A DNA stretch of 5,261 nt from Candidatus Nanohalarchaeota archaeon. Lineage in GTDB: Archaea > EX4484-52 > B79-G9. The stretch spans positions 1 to 5,261 of the forward strand of contig DAOVYR010000093.1 in NCBI GenBank assembly GCA_030635525.1, given 5' to 3'. The translations under genes were made by a program, and so were the position numbers. Under the pieces are notes generated by a model. It searched no databases, was not told the origin of the DNA, and was given only the letters and a program-made list of their open reading frames with translations. Of the stretch, positions 1 through 4,870 are shown in pieces (position 1 is the stretch's first letter; every line of letters starts with the position of its first letter).

Positions 1-35
1 AATGGGTTGCCGTCATCGTAAACATTATAAGACAT
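1..35 (-). CDS. Possible 5' end of a gene running off the left edge
   Basis: Reading leftward from an ATG at 35, the minus strand is open to the window edge and gives MSYNVYDDGNP, which looks like an ordinary soluble N-terminus. Eleven residues are too few to name anything. The same codon register on the plus strand is also open, so the reading is not unique. Base composition here lacks the strong T/G excess seen over the other minus-strand genes, which argues mildly against it. If real, it is divergent from the small membrane gene at 55, and the palindromes at 31-57 lie at its start and just upstream of it. Confidence 0.25.
   Translation of the reverse strand, partial: MSYNVYDDGNP
24..31 (+). 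promoter_or_regulatory. Candidate TATA box for the small membrane gene
   Basis: The sequence ATTATAAG resembles an archaeal TATA element. Its centre is about 27 bp before the ATG at 55, the spacing expected if transcription starts at the start codon and the mRNA is leaderless. The assignment rests on spacing and A/T content only. Confidence 0.4.
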
Positions 36-42
36 GTCCACG

Positions 43-57
43 CATCCGTCTCGGATG
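43..57. repeat. Inverted repeat, possible operator
   Basis: CATCCG at 43-48 and CGGATG at 52-57 form a perfect 6-bp inverted repeat around a 3-base spacer. A separate perfect 8-bp palindrome, GACATGTC, lies just upstream at 31-38. Both sit between the candidate TATA box (24-31) and the likely start at 55, and also cover the start region of the possible leftward gene at 35. That is where an archaeal repressor dimer would block polymerase. A regulatory role is inference; short dyads also arise by chance. Confidence 0.35.
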
Positions 58-258
58 TCTGGTCTCATTATGAGTCCCAATGAGTGGGTGTTTGCTTTGT
101 TCATCGTTGTTCACTTTCTTCTATGTATTTATAATTTGTATATTGGGGTACCTTTATATCTTTTTCTATTTTTGTTATTGGTGAGTCGTGTTTTTGTGGT
201 CAAGGCAAGATATTTAAAGTTGCGCGGGGAATTTAGGGTTAGTATTGAATCTGGTTAA
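55..258 (+). CDS. Small two-helix membrane protein, unknown function
   Basis: I do not recognise this 67-residue protein. From the ATG at 55 it has a short polar start (MSGLIMSPNE), two hydrophobic helices at about residues 11-30 and 32-49, and a basic tail (KARYLKLRGEFR) that by the positive-inside rule should be cytoplasmic. That predicts a helical hairpin with both ends inside. The start at 55 is preferred because a TATA-like box centred near 27.5 fits a leaderless transcript. ATGs at 34 and 73 are in frame and possible, the latter giving 61 residues. No Shine-Dalgarno sequence is visible. Codons are T-rich, like the other plus-strand genes here. Being short and lacking homology I can name, it could be a chance open frame, but the clean hairpin-plus-basic-tail layout favours a real gene. 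Confidence 0.5.
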   Translation: MSGLIMSPNEWVFALFIVVHFLLCIYNLYIGVPLYLFLFLLLVSRVFVVKARYLKLRGEFRVSIESG

Positions 259-295
259 CTTATCCTGATTTGAGTTATTGTGTTTGGTTTGTTTG

Positions 296-303
296 TATAA
301 TAT
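296..303 (+). promoter_or_regulatory. TATA box for the duplicated-half membrane gene
   Basis: TATAATAT is centred about 24-25 bp before the ATG at 324, the spacing of an archaeal promoter with a leaderless start there. The other possible starts (GTG 315, ATG 318) lie only about 16-19 bp from the box centre, closer than archaeal transcription normally begins. The box therefore supports 324. Confidence 0.55.
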
Positions 304-323
304 TATGATTTTATGTGATGGTT

Positions 324-635
324 ATGATTGAGAAGGTTTTCGGGGTTATTGATGTTTTTGCTGCTTTGCTGATTTATTTCGGTGATATCCCGGGACCTAA
401 GTTGTTTGTCAATGCGATTGTTCTTTTGCTTCTTGTCAAGGGTGCGATTTCTTTTGTGTATTTCCCGTTTCTTTTTATTCCCGGCATAGTTATGGGTATT
501 GTGGATGTTTTTGCTGTTTTGCTTCTGTTTTTTGGGGCGGTGCCTTTTGCATCAATCAAGGGGATTCTTATGATAATCATTCTTGTTAAGGCGCTTCCTA
601 GGCTTTTGATGGATGCTGCTAAGATTCTTGGATGA
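324..635 (+). CDS. Four-helix membrane protein with internal duplication
   Basis: This is a 103-residue, almost entirely hydrophobic protein of unknown function with four predicted transmembrane helices. It consists of two homologous halves. GVIDVFAALLIYFG (residues 7-20) aligns with GIVDVFAVLLLFFG (58-71), each followed two residues later by proline (P23, P74). A second helix in each half ends in the same LVK (37-39 and 87-89). Each half thus carries one Asp near the start of its first helix (D10, D61) and one Lys at the end of its second (K39, K89). ATG 324 is preferred over GTG 315 and ATG 318 from the position of the TATA box. A T10 tract follows the stop at once. Similar small membrane proteins with doubled helix pairs are, from memory, common in DPANN-type archaea, but I know of no assigned role. 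The paired polar residues suggest a structural or pore-like function, which is speculation. Confidence 0.75.
   Translation: MIEKVFGVIDVFAALLIYFGDIPGPKLFVNAIVLLLLVKGAISFVYFPFLFIPGIVMGIVDVFAVLLLFFGAVPFASIKGILMIIILVKALPRLLMDAAKILG
342..545 (+). repeat. Intragenic duplication, two half-repeats
   Basis: Bases 342-392 and 495-545 encode matching 17-residue segments, 51 codons apart. Similarity persists in the DNA: 351-371 and 504-524 match at 19 of 21 positions, including an identical 13-base start, GATGTTTTTGCTG. The second helix of each half aligns after a one-residue shift. This marks a tandem duplication of a two-helix unit within one gene. Confidence 0.75.
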
Positions 636-638
636 ATA

Positions 639-648
639 TTTTTTTTTT
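639..648 (+). terminator. T10 tract, likely archaeal terminator
   Basis: Ten consecutive T residues begin four bases after the TGA stop of the plus-strand membrane gene (633-635). Archaeal RNA polymerase terminates at U-tracts without needing a hairpin, and I see no stem-loop before this one. It sits in the 39-bp gap between two convergent genes. On the minus strand it is an A-tract, so it would not stop the opposing operon. Confidence 0.6.
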
Positions 649-674
649 GAGAAGATGTGTTTGTTTTGGTGTTC

Positions 675-1490
675 TTATCTGAAGATGTCTTTTAGGATCT
701 TGATGCTTGTTGTGGCGTCTTCTATTGAGAATGCCTCGAGGATTACGGGGCCGTTGTATTTTATTTTTTTTAGGGCGCTTGCAGTTTCTTTGAAGTTTAT
801 GTCGCCTTTGCCTACTGGCAGGTGCATGTCGGGCTTGTTTTTTTGGCCGTCTATTATGTGGACTTCTTTTATTTTTTTTGCGAGTTTGTTTATGTATTCG
901 GTCTGTGTGTAGCCGGCGCAGTTTGCGTGGGCGGTGTCGAAGCAGTAGTTGTTGTTTTCCAAGAGGAGGAGGAGTTCGGGGGTGCTGAATAGTTCGCTCT
1001 GGTGCGGGAGATTTTCTACAAGGAGGTTTACGCCTAAGTCTTTTGCGTTTAGTTCTTCTAATGATATCAGGAGGTTTTCTATAATGCGCTCAGGGAAGAA
1101 CATGTCGAGTCCCATGGGCCTGTATGGGTGGAGGATTATGTTTTCTATGTTCATGTTTTGTGCGAAGGAGATGTGTTCTTTGATTGTTTTTACTGATAGT
1201 TTTCTCCAGTTTTCGTTTGTCGCGCCGAGGTTTACTTCGAATATCGGTGCATGGTATGTGTAGTGGAGGTTGTGGGTTGAGAGCATGTCTTTGAATTCTT
1301 TTTGGCTGATGTCTTTTATGTTGTGGGGGTCGAGTATTGAGAGTTCGACGAATTTCAGTTTGTGCATTTCTGCGAAATCGATTGCGGTTTGCTGGGTGAG
1401 AAATAGTTTTTCTTTCAGTGTGAGAAAGTCCTGTGAGTAGATATCGCCTGTTGAGATTGTTGTGCTGACGCCGAGTTTCAAGTGTATCAT
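675..1490 (-). CDS. Endonuclease IV/xylose isomerase-like TIM-barrel protein
   Basis: This 271-residue protein belongs to the AP-endonuclease-2/xylose isomerase-like TIM-barrel superfamily, which includes endonuclease IV and sugar (phosphate) isomerases and epimerases. Residues corresponding to all nine metal ligands of endonuclease IV can be picked out in order: H80 in YHAP, H121 in LHPY, E159 in VEN, D185 and H188 in FDTAHAN, H211 in EVHIID, D221 and H223 in DMHLPVGKGDI, and E252 in LEAF. A divalent-metal hydrolase or isomerase is therefore likely. The surrounding loops differ from canonical endonuclease IV (for example HLPVGKGD rather than the usual RHxNIGEG), so abasic-site repair cannot be asserted; a sugar phosphate isomerase/epimerase is an equal alternative. 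Its ATG (1488-1490) overlaps the TGA of the upstream methylthiotransferase gene in an ATGA, implying one operon with coupled translation. No strong Shine-Dalgarno sequence precedes it. Codons favour A and C at third positions, opposite to the plus-strand genes. Confidence 0.85.
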   Translation of the reverse strand: MIHLKLGVSTTISTGDIYSQDFLTLKEKLFLTQQTAIDFAEMHKLKFVELSILDPHNIKDISQKEFKDMLSTHNLHYTYHAPIFEVNLGATNENWRKLSVKTIKEHISFAQNMNIENIILHPYRPMGLDMFFPERIIENLLISLEELNAKDLGVNLLVENLPHQSELFSTPELLLLLENNNYCFDTAHANCAGYTQTEYINKLAKKIKEVHIIDGQKNKPDMHLPVGKGDINFKETASALKKIKYNGPVILEAFSIEDATTSIKILKDIFR

Positions 1491-2749
1491 CGTCCGATAT
1501 AGTAGTTTGGTTTTTCTTCGATTATTTCTGTGGTTTTTGTTTCTCCGACTGTTGCATTTTTTAGTATGATCGGAATGTATGTTGAGTTTCTTGCAAGGTA
1601 CATGTCGCCTATTTTCTGGGTGACTGTGACTTCACCGTGCCAGTGGAGCCATGAGTCTTTTTTTTGCTCTTTGATTTTGTCGTAGAGCTGGTCGAGTTCG
1701 ATTGACCAGTTTTTGATTTTCCATGGGGGGATTTGTGCATGCCCTGATTTTGTGAATGGCCTTTCGCTGTAGATGTAGGTGTTGATTATGTCTGGTTTTA
1801 CTTCTTTTATGAGGTCGATTGTTTTTCCGAAGTCTTCGTCTGTCTCTTCAGGGTAGCCGATCATGACGTCTGTTGATATTGTTATGTTTGGGTATTTTTT
1901 CCTGAATGATGAGATTATCATCTGGTATTCTTCTTTTGTGTAGATTCTTTGCATGTTTTTTAGTATCTTGTTGGAACCGGATTGCATGGGCAGGTCAAGG
2001 TACTGGTAGATTTTCGGGTGGTTGTATGCCAGTATGAGGTCGTCGAGAATCGGGAGGACGTTTGCAGGGTTCATCTGCCCCAGGCGGATTTTGAAGCTGC
2101 CGGGTATGGATGACAGTTTTCTTATGAGGCCGGGGAGTTTCGCGCCTTTGTCGCGGCCGTATGATGCTATGTCCTGGGCTGTTAGCCGGATTTCTACGCA
2201 GCCGTCTTTCAGGGCATTTTGTACTTCTCTTATTATCTGTTCGGGTTCGTAGCTTATGAGGCTTCCTTTTGTTGTCCTGTCGACGCAGAAGCTGCAGGTG
2301 TCGAGGCAGCCTTCTGCTATCTGGATTGTTGCTATGTATGGGTAGATTCTTTGGCGCGGCTGGTTTATCAAAAGTTCGGGCTTGTCTCTGATGCGGGTGA
2401 CTTTGAAGTTGTTTTTGATTTTGTCTACTATGTCTTTGATGTGGGTGACTGAGTTTGTGCCCATGATTGATGCGTTGGGGGAGGTGGCTTGTATTTTTTC
2501 TTTCTGGATCTCTGTGAGGCAGCCGGCGACAAGGATTTTTTTGTTGGTGTCGTTTAGTTCTTTGAGGCGCATGATTATTTTTTTTTCTGTTTTTGTCTCG
2601 AGTGCGCATGTGTTCAGGATGATGAGTTCTGCGTTGTCTCTTGGTGTTAGTTTGTGGCCTTCTTCTGTGAGCAGGGCTGCCATTATCTCTGTTGAGTACT
2701 GGTTGCTTTCGCACCCGTAGGTTTCGATGAAGATGTTCATGTTGGTCAC
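1487..2749 (-). CDS. tRNA t6A37 methylthiotransferase, CDKAL1/MtaB-like radical SAM enzyme
   Basis: This 420-residue protein has the three-part architecture of the MiaB/RimO/CDKAL1 methylthiotransferases. The N-terminal UPF0004 domain carries three cluster-binding cysteines: C13 in TYGCESNQ, C48 in LNTCAL, C77 in VAGCLTE. The radical SAM core has the CxxxCxxC motif at C148, C152 and C155 (GCLDTCSFC), followed by LDLPMQSGSN (251-260), DVMIGYPEET (294-303) and YSERP (327-331). A C-terminal TRAM-like RNA-binding region spans about 365-420. The family uses two [4Fe-4S] clusters and S-adenosylmethionine to add a methylthio group to C2 of the modified adenosine at tRNA position 37. In archaea the substrate is normally t6A, giving ms2t6A in ANN-decoding tRNAs. 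The usual A-R-G after the cluster motif reads T-K-G here (160-162), a mild deviation. The start is GTG 2749, which a TATA box about 25 bp upstream makes leaderless; ATG 2740 is the alternative. It is the first gene of a two-gene operon. Confidence 0.93.
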   Translation of the reverse strand: MTNMNIFIETYGCESNQYSTEIMAALLTEEGHKLTPRDNAELIILNTCALETKTEKKIIMRLKELNDTNKKILVAGCLTEIQKEKIQATSPNASIMGTNSVTHIKDIVDKIKNNFKVTRIRDKPELLINQPRQRIYPYIATIQIAEGCLDTCSFCVDRTTKGSLISYEPEQIIREVQNALKDGCVEIRLTAQDIASYGRDKGAKLPGLIRKLSSIPGSFKIRLGQMNPANVLPILDDLILAYNHPKIYQYLDLPMQSGSNKILKNMQRIYTKEEYQMIISSFRKKYPNITISTDVMIGYPEETDEDFGKTIDLIKEVKPDIINTYIYSERPFTKSGHAQIPPWKIKNWSIELDQLYDKIKEQKKDSWLHWHGEVTVTQKIGDMYLARNSTYIPIILKNATVGETKTTEIIEEKPNYYIGR

Positions 2750-2770
2750 GTTTTTGGTTGTGTGTTCATG

Positions 2771-2778
2771 TATTATAT
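2771..2778 (-). promoter_or_regulatory. TATA box of the methylthiotransferase operon
   Basis: Read on the minus strand this is ATATAATA, centred about 25.5 bp before the GTG at 2749. That spacing puts the transcription start essentially at the start codon, so the operon mRNA is probably leaderless. With ATG 2740 as start the leader would be about nine bases. Confidence 0.6.
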
Positions 2779-2888
2779 CTGGAGGTTGGTGTATTTGTAT
2801 GTTTATTGTTTATGGGGAAAGAATATAACTTTATCTGATGGATTGAGTGTTTTTTGGGTTAAGATACTTAAGGTTTTGTGGTCTAAGA

Positions 2889-2896
2889 TTATATTA
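2889..2896 (+). promoter_or_regulatory. Candidate TATA box for the eight-helix membrane gene and mtnA
   Basis: TTATATTA lies within an A/T-rich stretch (2888-2903). A box centred at 2892.5 predicts a transcript beginning near 2919 and a leader of about 50 bases before the preferred ATG at 2969. Shifted registers in the same A/T stretch would instead fit a leaderless GTG at 2927, so the box does not decide the start alone. The rest of the 2750-2968 intergenic region holds the opposing operon promoter and no open frame I would call a gene. Confidence 0.4.
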
Positions 2897-2954
2897 ATTT
2901 ATTGTGTGATAGTTTAATGTAAATTTGTGATTTTTATGAAGACTATTAAGATGA

Positions 2955-2960
2955 GAGGAG
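2955..2960 (+). promoter_or_regulatory. Shine-Dalgarno-like site deciding the start at 2969
   Basis: GAGGAG ends eight bases before the ATG at 2969 and partly matches the archaeal GGAGGTGA consensus (GGAG). It favours 2969 over the upstream in-frame GTG 2927 and ATGs 2936 and 2951, and it is the clearest ribosome binding site in the window, where the other starts look leaderless or coupled. Confidence 0.45.
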
Positions 2961-2968
2961 TCACGGGG

Positions 2969-3733
2969 ATGAAGAAGGCAGGTGAGATAAAGTATCACTG
3001 GATTGAGGGCTTGCTTGCCGGGCTTGCCTGTTTTTTTGTTGTGTGGCTTGCGATGCTTGTCGAGATTGGCGTCGGGCTGATCAATATTGATGTGGTGTTT
3101 GTTAAGTATGTCTATACGTCTCTTTTTTCTGCTTTTTTCATGGGCGTTTTGATTGGTCTTTTGTTTGCTTATGTAGAGAAGTTTATTTTGTTTGAGAGGT
3201 TTTTTTTGAAAGGTGTTGTATTTCTTGCTCTTTTTGAAGTGTTTTGTGTTGTTACTTTGTTTTTTGTGCAGTCAAGCTGGAATGGTATGATGGAGATGTA
3301 CAGTTCTGTTTTTGCGTTTGTGTTTGATGTTTTTTTGACTGTGGTTCTTGGGGGGTATGTGCTTGGAATGGTTTATGAGTGGCTTTTGGGGAAGAAGGTT
3401 ATTAAGAATCTAGGGAGGCCCCAGGGGATTCTTTTGATTGTTGCGCTTTCTTTGTTTATGGCTTTTTTTTCATTGCTTGAGGTCGGGCTTGGGCTGGTTT
3501 CGGAGTTACAGGGGTTTTCGGTGGTTTTTTCGTTTTTGTTGGTTGCGGTGTCTATCGGGCTGTATTTTTTTAAGAGATGGGGGCTTTATGCTGCATTTGT
3601 TGTGTATCTTTTGAATTTTTTGGGTGCCTGTTTTGTTGTTTATTCAGGGAATTTTTATTTTGTGCCCGTATGTGTTGTGTTTTTTGTTGTCTTGTATTAT
3701 CTTTTTTCGATGCGGAAGTTGTATAAGGGATAG
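2969..3733 (+). CDS. Eight-helix integral membrane protein, unknown function
   Basis: From ATG 2969 this is a 254-residue polytopic membrane protein I cannot name. Predicted helices lie near residues 11-33, 45-68, 79-100 and 114-136, then after a basic loop (GKKVIKNLGRPQG, 141-153) near 152-175, 182-200, 203-225 and 228-246, ending in a basic tail (MRKLYKG). The second half has the look of a four-helix module seen in many archaeal and bacterial membrane proteins: an RPxG entry, a central FKRWGLY turn and a final LYYLF before a short charged tail. The resemblance is from memory. The first half is less familiar, so this may be a fusion of two four-helix domains. A Shine-Dalgarno-like GAGGAG supports 2969; GTG 2927 would add 14 residues. 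Its TAG stop shares one base with the GTG of mtnA, so the two are probably co-transcribed, though a functional link is not evident. Confidence 0.8.
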   Translation: MKKAGEIKYHWIEGLLAGLACFFVVWLAMLVEIGVGLINIDVVFVKYVYTSLFSAFFMGVLIGLLFAYVEKFILFERFFLKGVVFLALFEVFCVVTLFFVQSSWNGMMEMYSSVFAFVFDVFLTVVLGGYVLGMVYEWLLGKKVIKNLGRPQGILLIVALSLFMAFFSLLEVGLGLVSELQGFSVVFSFLLVAVSIGLYFFKRWGLYAAFVVYLLNFLGACFVVYSGNFYFVPVCVVFFVVLYYLFSMRKLYKG

Positions 3734-4815
3734 TGGTCTTTATTCGTGTGACGATTTCTGGTGTTTCTAAGGATTACAGGACTGTCTGGATGAAGGGTAA
3801 TTCTGTTTTTATGATTAATCAGCCGATGATTCCGCATAAGTTTGAGGTTGTTGAGTTTGAGTGTTATCGTGATACTGCGCGTGCGATTTCTGAGATGGTT
3901 GTGCGCGGAGCAGGTGCTATTGGCGCTGCCGGCGGGTATGCTTTGGCGCAGGCGGCTCTTGAAGCGCCGGATGATGGTTTTTTGGAGTTTGTCAGGGAGG
4001 CTGAACAGGTGATTAATGGTACGAGGCCTACTGCGCAGGATTTGTTTTATGCTACGCATCGGGTGATGGAGAGTGTTTGTGAGGTTGAGGATGTGAATGG
4101 TGCGCGAAAGGCGGCGGTTGATGAGGCGCAGAGGATTGCGGATGAGAATGTGCATGCTGGTGAGATGATTGGGAAGTATGGTGTGGATTTGATTCGTGAT
4201 AAGATGCGTGTCCTGACGCATTGCAACGCGGGATGGCTTGCTTTTGTTGACTGGGGGTCGGCTATTGCGCCGGTTTATGCTGCGAAGAGGTGCGGCCGGA
4301 ATGTGTTTGTTTATGTGGATGAGACGAGACCGAGGTGCCAGGGGGCGCGGCTGACTGCATGGGAGCTTTGCAACGAGGGTGTGAATCATGCTGTGATTGC
4401 CGATAATGCTTCGGGGTATTATATGCGTAAAGGGAATGTTGATATTGTGATTGTCGGGGCTGACAGGGTTGCGTGTAATGGTGATGTTGCGAATAAAGTC
4501 GGGACTTATGAGAAGGCGGTTCTTGCGCATGAGAATGGGATTCCTTTTTATGTTGCTGCGCCTGTTTCTACTTTTGATTTGTCGTGCAGGAGCGGGGATG
4601 ATATTCCTATTGAGGAGCGCTGCGAAGACGAGGTGCTTTCTATGTTTGGGTGGTCTTCTGAGCTTTCCCGGATGGTGAATGTCAGGGTTGCGCCTGAAGG
4701 GAGCCATGCTTTGAACCCGGCGTTTGATGTGACGCCTGCTAAGTATATTAAAGGGATTATTACTGATGCAGGTATTGTTAAGGCAGATAAGAAGGCAATT
4801 GGGAAATTGTTTTGA
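3733..4815 (+). CDS. mtnA: S-methyl-5-thioribose-1-phosphate isomerase (MtnA)
   Basis: MtnA isomerises the aldose 5-methylthioribose-1-phosphate to the ketose 5-methylthioribulose-1-phosphate in methionine salvage; relatives act on 5-deoxyribose-1-phosphate in DHAP shunts. The 360-residue protein shows family blocks in order: YRTVW (15-19), MVVRGAGAIG (55-64), GTRPTAQDLF (96-105), THCNAG with the catalytic Cys164, VYVDETRPRCQGARLTAWEL (194-211), VGADRVACNGDVANKVGTY with the catalytic Asp244, PFYVAAPVSTFD (271-282), IPIEER (291-296) and NPAFDVTPAKYI (328-339). The RGAxAIG and C-terminal NPAFDVTP blocks point to MtnA rather than eIF2B subunits or ribose-1,5-bisphosphate isomerase, its close homologues. 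The family's usual RGAP reads RGAG. GTG 3733 overlaps the preceding stop by one base; GTG 3748 is also plausible and better fits the short family N-terminus, and neither has a well-spaced Shine-Dalgarno site. No other methionine-salvage gene lies in the window, so the exact physiological substrate is open. Confidence 0.92.
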   Translation: MVFIRVTISGVSKDYRTVWMKGNSVFMINQPMIPHKFEVVEFECYRDTARAISEMVVRGAGAIGAAGGYALAQAALEAPDDGFLEFVREAEQVINGTRPTAQDLFYATHRVMESVCEVEDVNGARKAAVDEAQRIADENVHAGEMIGKYGVDLIRDKMRVLTHCNAGWLAFVDWGSAIAPVYAAKRCGRNVFVYVDETRPRCQGARLTAWELCNEGVNHAVIADNASGYYMRKGNVDIVIVGADRVACNGDVANKVGTYEKAVLAHENGIPFYVAAPVSTFDLSCRSGDDIPIEERCEDEVLSMFGWSSELSRMVNVRVAPEGSHALNPAFDVTPAKYIKGIITDAGIVKADKKAIGKLF

Positions 4816-4840
4816 GTTCTGAAGTAGATGAGTGCTAATT

Positions 4841-4848
4841 TATATAAA
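4841..4848 (+). promoter_or_regulatory. TATA box for the C-terminally truncated coiled-coil gene
   Basis: TATATAAA, within AATTTATATAAAC, is the best TATA element in the window. Its centre is 26.5 bp before the ATG at 4871, the classic archaeal distance to the transcription start, so the mRNA most likely begins at the ATG. It gives this gene a promoter separate from mtnA despite the 55-bp gap. Confidence 0.75.
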
Positions 4849-4870
4849 CATTCGGTTCTTTAATATTGTT

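Noticed and set aside
3..83. Plus-strand frame open from the left edge to a TGA at 81-83, a possible gene C-terminus
   Set aside because: Only 26 residues with no recognisable motif. It would overlap the TATA box and start of the next gene and cannot be separated from the antisense frame without sequence to the left.
613..912. Hydrophobic plus-strand open frame at the 3' end of the TIM-barrel gene
   Set aside because: It is antisense to the conserved metal-binding C-terminal half of the TIM-barrel gene. Its Phe/Ser/Leu-rich product simply reflects T-rich DNA.
675..1490. Calling the TIM-barrel gene nfo (endonuclease IV)
   Set aside because: The metal ligands are all present, but loop sequences differ from canonical endonuclease IV, and the same fold and ligands occur in sugar isomerases, so the specific name is not supported.
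1995..2714. A 239-codon minus-strand open frame overlapping the methylthiotransferase in another frame
   Set aside because: The product is extremely rich in Arg, Pro, His, Gln and Lys without motifs, while the overlapping frame has every methylthiotransferase signature.
3697..4707. A 336-codon open frame on the minus strand opposite mtnA
   Set aside because: Its product is a monotonous mix of Arg, Pro, His, Asn, Ile and Thr with no domain. It is antisense to a clearly conserved gene and is explained by the low A and C content of the plus strand.
3733..4815. Archaeal ribose-1,5-bisphosphate isomerase or an eIF2B-like subunit
   Set aside because: These homologues share the fold and catalytic Cys/Asp, but the VVRGA-AIG, QGARLTAWEL and NPAFDVTP blocks and the 360-residue length match MtnA better.
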